From DASRDS01 sp035570055 (lineage in GTDB: Bacteria > Gemmatimonadota > Gemmatimonadetes > Gemmatimonadales > Gemmatimonadaceae): a DNA stretch of 64,000 bases. Under the pieces are notes generated by a model that saw only the letters and a program-made list of their open reading frames with translations, searched no databases and was not told where the DNA came from. Location: positions 1 to 64,000 of the forward strand of contig DATMLM010000063.1 in assembly GCA_035570055.1 (NCBI GenBank), written 5' to 3'. Of this stretch, positions 41,073 through 49,614 are shown piece by piece; position 1 is the stretch's first letter; the number at the start of each line of letters is the position of its first letter. A program made the translations under genes and the position numbers.

Positions 41073-41543
41073 CTGATCGTCTTGGGGCTCGATCCCGGCA
41101 CGGCCGTCACGGGATACGGCGTGGTGCAGAGCGACGGGCCATCGCTCGTCGAGTGCGGGGTGATACGCACACATCCTCGCGACGCTCTCCCCCAGCGGCT
41201 CAAAGATGTGTACGAGGGCATCCGCGAACTCATCGAGCGTCACACACCCTCGGCGCTAGCGGTCGAAGATGTGTTTTATGCAAAGAACGTTCGAACGACC
41301 GTGGTCCTGGGCCATGCGCGAGGGGTTATCCTACTCGCCGGGGCCCAGGCGGGTATCGCGATCTATGAATACCCCCCGCGTGAGATCAAGAAAGCAGTCA
41401 CAGGTGTGGGTGGCGCGACGAAGGAGCAGGTGCAATACATGATGATGCGCATGCTGCGCCTCAAGTCTGCCCCGCGACCAACGGACGCGTCCGACGGGGT
41501 GGCCGCCGCGCTCACGTATTGTTTGACGACGGTCCGAGCATGA
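41073..41543 (+). CDS. ruvC: Crossover junction endodeoxyribonuclease RuvC, predicted CTG start
   Basis: 156 residues from CTG 41073, giving MIVLGLDPGTAVTGYG, matching family N-termini. TTG 41082 is the only alternative and would lose most of the first beta strand. No ATG or GTG occurs in frame after the yebC stop. Catalytic acids: Asp in GLDPGT, Glu in LAVEDVFYAKNVRT, and Asp pair in TDASDGVAAALTY. It cuts Holliday junctions as a dimer with RuvAB. Its TGA overlaps the ruvA ATG. Confidence 0.9.
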   Translation: MIVLGLDPGTAVTGYGVVQSDGPSLVECGVIRTHPRDALPQRLKDVYEGIRELIERHTPSALAVEDVFYAKNVRTTVVLGHARGVILLAGAQAGIAIYEYPPREIKKAVTGVGGATKEQVQYMMMRMLRLKSAPRPTDASDGVAAALTYCLTTVRA

Positions 41544-42130
41544 TCAGCCGCATCCACGGCCGACTCGCGGCCAAAGAGATCGACCATCTCGAGATCATGG
41601 TCGCCGGCGTCGGCTACGAGATCGCCGTGCCGCTCAGCGTTTACGAGAAGCTGCCGCCGGTCGGCGAAGAGGTCGCCCTGTGCACGCATCTCGTCGTCAA
41701 AGAGGACGCGTGGCAGTTGTTCGGCTTCTCGACGCCGCGCGATCGGCGCATCTTTCGAGCCCTGCTCGGCGCGAAGGGCGTCGGGCCGGCGCTGGCGCTC
41801 GCGTTGCTCTCGGCGCTCAACTCGGATCGGCTGGTGCGGGCGATCCGCGAGAAAGACATTGCGACATTGCAGACGGTCCCGCGCGTGGGCCGAAAGAAAG
41901 CCGAGCAACTCGTGCTCGACCTGGCGGATAAACTCGACGACGTCGCTGCCGCCGACGACGGACCGCCGGGGGCGCCGCTTCGTGGGACCGCCGAGGATGC
42001 GATCCGCGGACTCGTGTCGCTCGGCTACGCGCGGCCGGATGCGGAGCGGGCGGTGCGGGCGGCGGCGGGCGATTCAGTGGCGGATATTGTGAGACAGGCG
42101 CTCAGAACCCTTGCAGGGAGTGCGACGTGA
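41540..42130 (+). CDS. ruvA: Holliday junction branch migration complex subunit RuvA
   Basis: 196 residues from ATG 41540. Domain I is an OB-fold (MISRIHGRLAAKEIDHLEI). Domain II has helix-hairpin-helix motifs (FRALLGAKGVGPALALALL and LQTVPRVGRKKAEQLVLDL). Domain III is at the C-terminus (DAIRGLVSLGYARPDAERAV) and contacts RuvB. ATGA overlap with ruvC, GTGA overlap with the aminotransferase gene. Confidence 0.94.
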   Translation: MISRIHGRLAAKEIDHLEIMVAGVGYEIAVPLSVYEKLPPVGEEVALCTHLVVKEDAWQLFGFSTPRDRRIFRALLGAKGVGPALALALLSALNSDRLVRAIREKDIATLQTVPRVGRKKAEQLVLDLADKLDDVAAADDGPPGAPLRGTAEDAIRGLVSLGYARPDAERAVRAAAGDSVADIVRQALRTLAGSAT

Positions 42131-43284
42131 AGAGCTCGCAGCGGGCGGGGACGTTCACCGAGTCGGTGATCCGCGAGATGACGCGGGTCGCGCAAAAGTA
42201 CGGCGCGATCAATCTCGCGCAGGGATTCCCCGACTTCCCGATGCCCGCGCCCATGAAGGACGCGGCGTGCGCCGCGATCCACGGTGACATCAACCAGTAT
42301 GCGATCACCTGGGGCTCGGCGCCCCTCAGGATCGCGATCGCCGAGAAGTACCGGCGCTGGTACGATATGCCGGTCGATCCGGAGACCGAGATCACCGTGA
42401 CCTGCGGGGCGACGGAGGCGATGGCGTCGACCTTCCTGGCCCTCATCGATCCCGGTGACGAGGTCATCGTGTTCGAGCCGTTCTACGAGAACTATGGGCC
42501 CGACGCGATCCTCGCGGGCGCGAAGCCGAAATTCGTGCCACTCCAGCCGCCGGGGTGGAAGCTCGATCTGGATCAGCTGCGAGCTGCGTTCTCGCCCAAG
42601 ACCAAGGCCATCGTGTTGAACACGCCGCACAACCCCAGCGGCCGCGTGTTCACCCGAGACGAGCTGACGGTGATCGCGGCATTGTGCCAGGAGCATGACG
42701 CTTGGGCGTTCACCGACGAGATCTACGAGCACATTATTTACAGCGGTCATCATCATCTGCTCGCGGCGTTCCCTGGTATGCGCGATCGGACCGTCACGAT
42801 ATCTGGACTGTCAAAGACCTTCAGTTGCACCGGGTGGCGGCTCGGCTACACGATAGCCCCAGCGAAGGCAACGGACGCCATTCGCAAAGTTCACGACTTT
42901 TTGACGGTCGGCGCGCCGGCGCCCCTGCAAGCAGCCGGTGCGGTTGGACTCGCGTTTGATGCCGACTACTTCAATCATCTCGCGCAGGAATATCGCGAGC
43001 GACGGACGATTCTCTCGGGCGCGCTGCGGGAAGCGGGGTTTATTTTCACCGAGCCCGCGGGCGCGTATTACATACTCGCCGACTTCTCTGAGCTATCGGG
43101 CGACGACGACACGACGTTCGCTACATGGCTCGCCCGCGAGGGCGGCGTGGCGACGGTGCCCGGGACCAGCTTCTTCTACCACAAGGAGTTGGGCCGGAAA
43201 CTCGTGCGCTTCGCGTTCTGCAAGAAGCGCGAGACGCTGGAGCGTGCCGCCGAGCGACTCTCGCTCTTGAGACAGCAAGTGTGA
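42127..43284 (+). CDS. Class I/II PLP aminotransferase (kynurenine/methionine aminotransferase-like)
   Basis: 385 residues from GTG 42127. Fold-type I aminotransferase: NLAQGFPDFPMP, GATEAMASTFLAL, NTPHNPSGRVF, AFTDEIYEHI, PLP lysine in SGLSKTFSCTGWRLGY, and Arg in LVRFAFCK. The NLAQGFPDF opening is typical of the YbdL/KAT branch that uses methionine, glutamine or kynurenine. Coupled by GTGA to ruvA and to the ABC permease gene. Confidence 0.86.
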   Translation: MKSSQRAGTFTESVIREMTRVAQKYGAINLAQGFPDFPMPAPMKDAACAAIHGDINQYAITWGSAPLRIAIAEKYRRWYDMPVDPETEITVTCGATEAMASTFLALIDPGDEVIVFEPFYENYGPDAILAGAKPKFVPLQPPGWKLDLDQLRAAFSPKTKAIVLNTPHNPSGRVFTRDELTVIAALCQEHDAWAFTDEIYEHIIYSGHHHLLAAFPGMRDRTVTISGLSKTFSCTGWRLGYTIAPAKATDAIRKVHDFLTVGAPAPLQAAGAVGLAFDADYFNHLAQEYRERRTILSGALREAGFIFTEPAGAYYILADFSELSGDDDTTFATWLAREGGVATVPGTSFFYHKELGRKLVRFAFCKKRETLERAAERLSLLRQQV

Positions 43285-44120
43285 ACGCGTGGCGTCGGCT
43301 ACGACTCGACCCTCGTGCGGTCGTAGGCGCGGCGCTCATCGTCGCGATCGTGTGCGCCGCGTTGGCGGCGCCGTTGATCGCGCACCATGATCCGATTGCG
43401 CAGGACTTAGGCGTACGCCTGCAAGCGCCGTCGATCGCCCATTGGCTCGGCACCGACGGCGCAGGCAGAGATGTCTGGGCGCGGCTGATCTACGGCGCCC
43501 GTGTTTCCCTGGCCGTTGGATTCATCTCCCAAGGCATCGCCGTCACGCTCGGCCTGACGTTTGGCCTGCTCGCCGGCTTCTACGGCCGCTGGGTCGACGA
43601 GATCGTCATGCGCTTGGCGGATGTGACGCTCGCATTCCCCACGCTGCTCTTGCTGATCGCGATGGTCGCCGCGCTCTCCCCCTCGCTCGTCGTCGTATTC
43701 GCGACGATTGGCTTGGTGGGCTGGGCTGGCATGGCGCGCCTCGTGCGCGGACAGGTGCTCGTCGTCCGCGAGCTCGAGTTCGTGCAGGCAATCCGCGCCT
43801 TGGGTGCACGCGACCGTCTCATCATCGTACGCCACGTGCTCCCGAACGTCGTCGCGCCGGTCATCATCGCCGCCACCCTGGGCATCGCGGGCGCGATCAT
43901 GGCCGAAGCCGCCCTCTCGTTCCTCGGACTCGGCGTGCAACCGCCGACGCCTTCGTGGGGCTCGATGATCGCCGACGGTCGCGATCTCGGGCAGCTGCGC
44001 CACGCCCCATGGACCTCCGTCGCGCCGGGCCTCGCGATCGGCGCGGCCGTCATGGCGTTCAACCTGCTCGGCGACGCGCTCCGCGACGCGTTCGATCCAC
44101 GGTTCAAACGAACTCGATGA
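43281..44120 (+). CDS. DppC/OppC-type ABC transporter permease
   Basis: 279 residues from GTG 43281 (GTGA overlap with the aminotransferase). Six predicted membrane helices. Family features: HWLGTDGAGRDVWARLIYGARVSL near the N-terminus and the EAA loop ELEFVQAIRALGARDRLIIVRHVLPN. The C-terminal LSFLGLGVQPPTPSWGSMI is diagnostic of peptide/nickel permeases. No DppB, ATPase or binding-protein gene is beside it; a matching type of binding protein lies at 1-731. The end overlaps tyrS by 17 bases on the other strand. Confidence 0.88.
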   Translation: MNAWRRLRLDPRAVVGAALIVAIVCAALAAPLIAHHDPIAQDLGVRLQAPSIAHWLGTDGAGRDVWARLIYGARVSLAVGFISQGIAVTLGLTFGLLAGFYGRWVDEIVMRLADVTLAFPTLLLLIAMVAALSPSLVVVFATIGLVGWAGMARLVRGQVLVVRELEFVQAIRALGARDRLIIVRHVLPNVVAPVIIAATLGIAGAIMAEAALSFLGLGVQPPTPSWGSMIADGRDLGQLRHAPWTSVAPGLAIGAAVMAFNLLGDALRDAFDPRFKRTR

Positions 44121-45342
44121 GCGTGCGATTCCGCGCACCCTTGCGCAGGATCACATAACGCCCCGCCAGCAGATCGTCGGTACCGATCGCGGTCGTCTCG
44201 GGCGTCAAGCGACGGTCATTCACGTAGAGGCCGCCCTGCTGGATGAGGCGCCGCGCTTCACCCTTCGAGGCGAGGATGCCGTGTCCAGCCGCCAGCTCGA
44301 CCGCGTCGATTGCCTTGTCGAAGTTCGCCGTCACGTACGGCATCTCACTACGGAGCGTGGCGAGATCGTCCACCGTGAGGTCGGTCGGGCTCGCGCCGAA
44401 CAAGACGGCCGACACACGTGCCGCGCTCGCGGCCGCGTCAGACCCGTGCACGCGCGTGGTCACATCGCGCGCGAGTGCGTTTTGCGCCTCGCGTCGTTCC
44501 GGGTGCTGCGCGACTCGCGACTCGAGCGACTCGATCTCCTCGCGATCAAACAGCGTGAAATAGCGTAAGTACCGCCCGACATCCCGATCGTCGATGTTGA
44601 TCCAGAACTGATAGAATTGATACGGTGAGGTTTTCGCCGGATCGAGCCAGACCGTGCCAGACTCGGTCTTCCCGAATTTCGTCCCCGCGGAGTTCGTCAC
44701 CAGCGGCAACGTGAGCGCGTTCGCCTCGTTGCCCGTGGTCCGGCGAATGAGCTCAATACCGGCCGTGATGTTCCCCCACTGATCGCTGCCCCCGATTTGC
44801 AAGGTCACACCTTGCCGCCGATGCAGCTCCAGAAAGTCGTACGCTTGGAGCAGCATGTACGAGAACTCGGTGAACGAAATGCCAGCATCCATCCGCGCGC
44901 TCACGGACTCTTTTTGGAGCATGTAGTTGACCGTGAAGTGCTTCCCGACATCGCGGAGGAACTCGACGAGGTTGAGCGATGTCAACCACTCGGCATTGTT
45001 CACCAGGTCGAACGCCACGAATCGGCGGACTTGATCCGCGATGCGCCGAGCATTGGTCTCGATCGTCGCCTGATCGACCAGCTGCCGCTCATTGGCCTTG
45101 CCACTCGGATCGCCAATGAGCCCCGTCCCGCCACCGACCAGAAGAACCGGCCGATGCCCGGCCCGTTCGAGATGGACCAGTCCCATAATCTGGACAAGAC
45201 TGCCGACGTGGAGGCTGTCCGCCGTCGGATCGAAGCCGCAATAGGCAGCGACCTGTCCGGCCGCCAGCGCCTCAGCGAGTCCCGCGGTATGCTGGTATTT
45301 GAGGCCGCGCCACTCTAGTTCGGCCAGAAGATCGATCTTCAC
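44104..45342 (-). CDS. tyrS: Tyrosyl-tRNA synthetase
   Basis: 412 residues from GTG 45342. Class I synthetase motifs: the HIGH-like HVGS in PTADSLHVGSLVQIMGL, tyrosine-binding YMLLQAYDFLEL, GSDQWGNITAG, and the KMSKS counterpart KFGKTES. A C-terminal S4-like domain (ARRLIQQGGLYVNDRRL) binds tRNA. A TAGATT hexamer lies 7 bases upstream of the GTG. The longer frame to 45483 is antisense to the next gene. Confidence 0.94.
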   Translation of the reverse strand: MKIDLLAELEWRGLKYQHTAGLAEALAAGQVAAYCGFDPTADSLHVGSLVQIMGLVHLERAGHRPVLLVGGGTGLIGDPSGKANERQLVDQATIETNARRIADQVRRFVAFDLVNNAEWLTSLNLVEFLRDVGKHFTVNYMLQKESVSARMDAGISFTEFSYMLLQAYDFLELHRRQGVTLQIGGSDQWGNITAGIELIRRTTGNEANALTLPLVTNSAGTKFGKTESGTVWLDPAKTSPYQFYQFWINIDDRDVGRYLRYFTLFDREEIESLESRVAQHPERREAQNALARDVTTRVHGSDAAASAARVSAVLFGASPTDLTVDDLATLRSEMPYVTANFDKAIDAVELAAGHGILASKGEARRLIQQGGLYVNDRRLTPETTAIGTDDLLAGRYVILRKGARNRTLIEFV

Positions 45343-45349
45343 GCGGGCA

Positions 45350-45366
45350 AATCTATCAGATATCTT
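45350..45366. promoter_or_regulatory. Divergent -10 elements between tyrS and the 100-residue unknown gene
   Basis: The 30-base gap holds TAGATT on the minus strand (45350-45355), 7 bases before the tyrS GTG. It also holds TATCTT on the plus strand (45361-45366), 6 bases before ATG 45373. Plus-strand TTCACG at 45338-45343 is a possible weak -35. Both transcripts would be leaderless. Confidence 0.5.
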
Positions 45367-45372
45367 GCGATT

Positions 45373-45675
45373 ATGGCCGAGGAGACGTACGACGACGGAC
45401 GACGGCGGAACCTCGAGCGACTGTTGCTCACGCTTGCCGCGCGGATTCAGGCGCTTCAGGCCAAAGGGGAGCTCCTGGCCCATGCTCCCGAATTAATGAA
45501 GCTGATCGGCGACGCCAAGAGTGAGCTCTTTCACTATGAGGTGCGCGCCACGTACGACACGCCCGAGATCGCCGAAAGCCGGCGGATCGTCTCCGAGGCG
45601 CAATCGGCCGGCGAGGCCAAGTGGGAGCCGACCGACTGGACACCTGAAGACGAAGACGGACCCCCATCATGGTAG
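45373..45675 (+). CDS. Small acidic protein of unknown function
   Basis: 100 residues. The N-terminal two-thirds look helical (NLERLLLTLAARIQALQAKGELL then MKLIGDAKSELFHYEVRATY). The C-terminus is acidic and Trp/Pro-rich (WEPTDWTPEDEDGPPSW). No signal or membrane segment. It overlaps the DsbA-like gene by 7 bases, so it is probably cotranscribed with the disulfide genes. I do not recognise the family. Confidence 0.68.
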   Translation: MAEETYDDGRRRNLERLLLTLAARIQALQAKGELLAHAPELMKLIGDAKSELFHYEVRATYDTPEIAESRRIVSEAQSAGEAKWEPTDWTPEDEDGPPSW

Positions 45676-46385
45676 CCACGCGCCGCAAACCGCCCGCGCG
45701 CCAGTCGAACGCTCGCTTTCTCACCGCGCTGGGTCTCCTCGCCGCGGTCGGTGTGATCGCGATCGTCTACGTCATGAACCAGCCCAAGGCGCCGCCGATC
45801 GCCACGACCGTCGCCGACCCGGCGTCGCTCGGCCCCGCCAAGGGCTACCTGCTCGGCAAGCCCGACGCGCCGGTGCAGATCATCGAGTTCGCGGATTTCG
45901 AGTGTCCCGCCTGCGGCAACTTCGCCGTCGTCACGGAGCCGGACGTCCGGAAGCGCATCATCGAGACCGGCGAGGCGAGCTATCACTACTACGATTTCCC
46001 GCTTCCGATGCACAAGAACACGTGGTTCGCGTCCGAAGCCGCTGCCTGCGCGAACGATCAGGGACGGTTCTGGGAGATGCACGACCGCCTGTTCCAGGGG
46101 CAGGACCAGTGGAACACCCAGGCGACCGGCAACCCGTCGTCCATCTTCGCGGGCTACGCCAAGGACCTCGGTCTCGACGTCGACAAATGGCGCGCGTGCT
46201 ACTCGTCCCAAGCCCATTTTCGTGACATCTCGGCGAACAAGGCCGAGGGAGAGCGCCGCAAGGTCAGCCAGACGCCCACGTTCGTGATCGGCGACAAAGA
46301 GATCCCCGGCGTGATTCCCTACGATCAGTTCAAGGCCCTCGTCGACTCGGCGGCCGTCCCCGCGAAGCGAGTCGCCACGAAATAA
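45669..46385 (+). CDS. DsbA-family thiol-disulfide oxidoreductase
   Basis: 238 residues. Basic N-terminus and one membrane anchor (FLTALGLLAAVGVIAIVYVM at about 17-36) keep it tethered in the periplasm. The thioredoxin fold has the CPAC redox motif in FADFECPACGNF. Cis-Pro lies in SQTPTFVIGDKEI. The inserted helical domain is typical of DsbA/BdbD. It probably introduces disulfides and is re-oxidised by the VKOR protein encoded next (TAATG overlap). Confidence 0.88.
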   Translation: MVATRRKPPARQSNARFLTALGLLAAVGVIAIVYVMNQPKAPPIATTVADPASLGPAKGYLLGKPDAPVQIIEFADFECPACGNFAVVTEPDVRKRIIETGEASYHYYDFPLPMHKNTWFASEAAACANDQGRFWEMHDRLFQGQDQWNTQATGNPSSIFAGYAKDLGLDVDKWRACYSSQAHFRDISANKAEGERRKVSQTPTFVIGDKEIPGVIPYDQFKALVDSAAVPAKRVATK

Positions 46386-46846
46386 TGACGAAGCGCATGG
46401 TCATCGCCGTCCTCGCACTGGGCGGCGTTTTCGTTTCGGTGTATCTCACGCTGTACAAGCTCGGCGTCATCGGCCAGCTCAGTTGCTCGATCGGCTCATG
46501 TGAGACCGTGCAGATGAGCAAATGGGCGACGTTCCTCGGACTGCCCGTGGCCGCCTGGGGCTGCGTCTATTACCTCGGGGTCCTCGTCACCGCGATCGTC
46601 GGCACGGTGCCGAGCTTCACGGAGTCGCGCCGCCTGTCACTCGCGCTCCTCATCGAGGCCGCGGTGGGGTTCGCGTTCACGGCGTATCTCACGTCGCTCG
46701 AAGCGTTCGTGATCCACGCCTATTGTATTTATTGCTTGTCGTCCGCCGCGATCGTGACGCTGATCCTGATCGCCAGCGTCGCGGACTATCGCGAGCTACG
46801 CCCGCTTGACACGACCGCGAGCCTCGGACGCGTCGTTCAGCCGTAG
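46385..46846 (+). CDS. Vitamin K epoxide reductase-family quinone-linked disulfide generator
   Basis: 153 residues with four or five membrane helices. VKOR-family cysteines: loop pair in SCSIGSCETVQMSKW with the nearby Ser/Trp, and the active-site CIYC in HAYCIYCLSSAAIV. There is no fused thioredoxin domain, so the DsbA-like protein encoded immediately upstream is the likely partner. It would pass electrons from DsbA to quinone, replacing DsbB. The end overlaps the next convergent gene by 51 bases. Confidence 0.89.
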   Translation: MTKRMVIAVLALGGVFVSVYLTLYKLGVIGQLSCSIGSCETVQMSKWATFLGLPVAAWGCVYYLGVLVTAIVGTVPSFTESRRLSLALLIEAAVGFAFTAYLTSLEAFVIHAYCIYCLSSAAIVTLILIASVADYRELRPLDTTASLGRVVQP

Positions 46847-47209
46847 CCGCGGCTTCGAGTCTTCTTCGATCGGCGGCACCCCCGCCTCCCCGCTCGCCGC
46901 CGCCGCGGCGCGTTCGAGCTCGCGAGACCGGCGGCGATAGGGGACGAGATCCTGGCCGAGCGCGACGAGCGCGCGTGTAGCGACCGTGCTGGCCAAAGGC
47001 TCAGGAACTCCCATGACCCGTATATACGTGTCGATGGCGCGATCGAACGACAGCTCCTCGGCGAGCGTGTCGACGAACATGAGCGCGTTGTCGACGTGAG
47101 CGCGGATGATGGCTTCCTCGCCGCGCGCCATCGCGAGGCGCATCCGACGTTCCGCCGCCGCGCTCAGCTTGCGAGGGAAAATGGACTCGGGGAAGAGTTT
47201 CGCGAACAC
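46796..47209 (-). CDS. Protein of unknown function downstream of acs
   Basis: 137 residues from GTG 47209, whose first base lies two bases inside the preceding acs gene's 3' boundary region. The upstream open frame to 47425 is out-of-frame acs. The protein is mostly helix: FAKLFPESIFPRKLSAAAERR, then RGEEAIIRAHVDNALMFVD and a charged, probably disordered tail. No membrane or signal features. It may be cotranscribed with acs. The family is not recognised. Confidence 0.6.
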   Translation of the reverse strand: MFAKLFPESIFPRKLSAAAERRMRLAMARGEEAIIRAHVDNALMFVDTLAEELSFDRAIDTYIRVMGVPEPLASTVATRALVALGQDLVPYRRRSRELERAAAAASGEAGVPPIEEDSKPRLRLNDASEARGRVKRA

Positions 47210-47210
47210 G

Positions 47211-49166
47211 TTACTCCTGGCCGTCGTACTGCGCCTTGAGTGTCGCGACGACATTCGGATCCGCCAACGTCGTCGTGTCCCCCAGCGTCCGTCCTTCCGC
47301 GATATCGCGCAACAACCGCCGCATAATCTTCCCGGACCGCGTTTTCGGCAGATCTGCCGCGAACAACACGTCGTCCGGGCGCGCGATCGCCCCGATCTTG
47401 TCGGCGACGAACTCGCGGAGCTCATCGCGCAACTCCGGTGACGACTCCCGACCCGCGCGCAACGTCACAAACGCCGCCAATGCCTGGCCCTTGATCGGGT
47501 GCGACCGGCCCACGACCGCGGCCTCGGCGACAGCCGGATGCCCGACGAGCGCAGACTCGACCTCCATCGTACCGATGCGATGTCCGGCGACGTTGAGCAC
47601 GTCATCCACCCGACCGAGGATCCAGAAGTATCCGTCGTCGTCGCGCTTCGCCCCATCACCCGCGAAGTAGAGCTCCGGACGACCGGACCATTTCGAAAAA
47701 TACGTATCGACGTACCGCTTGTCGTCGCCCCAAATCGTGCGCAGCATGGATGGCCACGGCCGGGTCAGCGCCAAAAACCCCCCACCGGTCGGAATTACCG
47801 CTCCCTTGGTGTCGAGTAACTCGGCCGAATAACCGGGCAACGCAATAGTAGCGCTCCCGGGCTTCGTCTCGGTGATCGCCGGCAACGGTGATATCACAAT
47901 CGCGCCTGTCTCGGTCTGCCACCATGTATCTACGACGGGACACCGGCCACCGCCGATACGCTCCCGATACCACATCCAGGCCTCGGGATTGATCGGCTCG
48001 CCAACTGATCCCAGGAGCCTCAGCCGGGATAAATCATGCCGCGCGGGATATTGATCCCCCCATTTCATGAACGCCCGTATGGCGGTCGGCGCGGTGTAAA
48101 AGATGGTGACACCGTGCCGCTCACACATATCCCACATGCGATCTTTGTCCGGCCAATCCGGTGCGCCTTCGTACATGATGCACGTCGCACCGTTGGCCAG
48201 TGGGCCGTAAACGAGATATGAGTGCCCGGTGACCCAGCCGACGTCGGCCGTACACCAGAATACGTCGTCTGGCTTGAGGTCGAACACCATCCGCATCGTA
48301 GTCGTCACACCGGTCAGATATCCGCCGGTGGTGTGCACGATGCCTTTGGGTTTCCCGGTCGTGCCCGAGGTGTACAGGATGTACAGCACGTCCTCGGCGT
48401 CCATGCGTTCGGGCTCGCAGACTATGCCGACTCTGGACATCGCGTCATGCCACCAGATGTCGCGCCCCTCGTGCATCGGCGTCGATTCGGTGGCCGAGCC
48501 GGAGAAGCGCTGCACGACAAACACGCGCGTGACCGTCGGACACTCCTCGAGCGCGCGATCCGCGTTTCGCTTGAGCGCCACGATCTGCCCGCGCCGGAAT
48601 CCGCCATCGGCCGTGATCAACACCTTGGCACTCGCATCCTGAATGCGATCGCGCAGGGAGTCGGGCGAGAACCCACCAAATACCACGGAGTGAATCGCGC
48701 CGATCCGCGTGCAGGCCAGCATGGCGATCGCCGCTTCGGGCACGAGGGGCAGATAGATCGCGACGCGATCTCCACGGTTGACCCCGTGCGCGCGCAGCAC
48801 GTTCGCGAACTTGTTGACCTCGACCGACAACTCCCAATAGGTCAACGTGCGCCGGTCGCCCGGCTCACCTTCCCAGATGAACGCCGCTTTGTTGCCAAGG
48901 CCAGCGCGGATGTGCCGATCGAGGCAGTTGACCGAGACGTTGAGCGTCCCGCCCACGAACCACCGCACGTGCGGCGGCCGCCATTCCAGCGCCGTCCGCC
49001 ATGGCGTAAACCATTCGAGGCGTTTGGCTTCCTGGCTCCAAAACGCCACCGGGTCGGCGTTGGCCTTGTCGTAGATGGCGGGATCGGCGACTGCTGCCGA
49101 CTTCGAGAAGGCCGCCGGGGGAGGGAACCGGCGGTGTTCTTCGAGCAGGACGTCGATGTCGGTCAT
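47211..49166 (-). CDS. acs: Acetyl-CoA synthetase (AMP-forming)
   Basis: 651 residues, the standard Acs length. ANL-superfamily motifs: ILYTSGTTGKPKGIVHTTGG (P-loop), VDTWWQTETGA, YFAGDGAKRDDDGYFWILGR, and the acetylatable lysine in KTRSGKIMRRLLRD. It activates acetate to acetyl-CoA via acetyl-AMP. No TANNNT element sits 6-8 bases upstream; a TTTATG about 20 bases upstream is a weak possible -10. Confidence 0.95.
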   Translation of the reverse strand: MTDIDVLLEEHRRFPPPAAFSKSAAVADPAIYDKANADPVAFWSQEAKRLEWFTPWRTALEWRPPHVRWFVGGTLNVSVNCLDRHIRAGLGNKAAFIWEGEPGDRRTLTYWELSVEVNKFANVLRAHGVNRGDRVAIYLPLVPEAAIAMLACTRIGAIHSVVFGGFSPDSLRDRIQDASAKVLITADGGFRRGQIVALKRNADRALEECPTVTRVFVVQRFSGSATESTPMHEGRDIWWHDAMSRVGIVCEPERMDAEDVLYILYTSGTTGKPKGIVHTTGGYLTGVTTTMRMVFDLKPDDVFWCTADVGWVTGHSYLVYGPLANGATCIMYEGAPDWPDKDRMWDMCERHGVTIFYTAPTAIRAFMKWGDQYPARHDLSRLRLLGSVGEPINPEAWMWYRERIGGGRCPVVDTWWQTETGAIVISPLPAITETKPGSATIALPGYSAELLDTKGAVIPTGGGFLALTRPWPSMLRTIWGDDKRYVDTYFSKWSGRPELYFAGDGAKRDDDGYFWILGRVDDVLNVAGHRIGTMEVESALVGHPAVAEAAVVGRSHPIKGQALAAFVTLRAGRESSPELRDELREFVADKIGAIARPDDVLFAADLPKTRSGKIMRRLLRDIAEGRTLGDTTTLADPNVVATLKAQYDGQE

Positions 49167-49322
49167 CGTCGTCGCAATCTCGCATAAATCACGAATGTCG
49201 GCAAAGTGCGGTACCTAGGCTCGCGCTGACTGGGCCCGGTCGGAAGCGCCAACCATTGGTGACTCCTCATGTTAGCTCGGTTGGGACGGCGACGGCACCG
49301 TTATCGCGCCTTCTGACGCCAT

Positions 49323-49604
49323 ATGGTCCTCGTGGTGCCAGCACGCTTGACGATCGAAAACCGGGACGACTTTCGCCGTGCGCTGCTCGCCTGGATCGAC
49401 GATGCGATCGCGCAGGGCGAGACCGACGTCACGCTCGATATGGCACTGACCCAGGACTTGGACGTGAGCGGCATCGCGCTGCTGGTCGCGGTGCAGCAGC
49501 GGGCATCGCTGAACAACGTGCACATCACGCTCCGGCACCCGAATGATCGTGTGCGGCAGATGCTGATCCTCTCGCGAATGACGACGTTCTTCACGGTCGA
49601 GTAG
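49323..49604 (+). CDS. STAS-domain protein (anti-anti-sigma-like)
   Basis: 93 residues making a single STAS domain: VLVVPARLTIENRDDFRRAL, then TLDMALTQDLDVSGIALLVA with Ser after Asp-Val at the site phosphorylated in SpoIIAA-type proteins, and RQMLILSRMTTFFTV. No partner kinase, phosphatase or sigma factor lies nearby. Alternatively it resembles MlaB-type STAS components of lipid ABC transporters, but the neighbouring ABC genes are ccmABC. Confidence 0.78.
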   Translation: MVLVVPARLTIENRDDFRRALLAWIDDAIAQGETDVTLDMALTQDLDVSGIALLVAVQQRASLNNVHITLRHPNDRVRQMLILSRMTTFFTVE

Positions 49605-49607
49605 ATT
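49602..49607 (+). promoter_or_regulatory. Candidate -10 element (TAGATT) for the ccm operon
   Basis: TAGATT lies 7 bases before the ccmA GTG (49615) and contains the TAG stop of the STAS gene. ATGACG at 49578-49583 is a possible -35 with an 18-base spacer. The same hexamer serves yebC and tyrS. Confidence 0.45.
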
Positions 49608-49614
49608 CCGCCGC

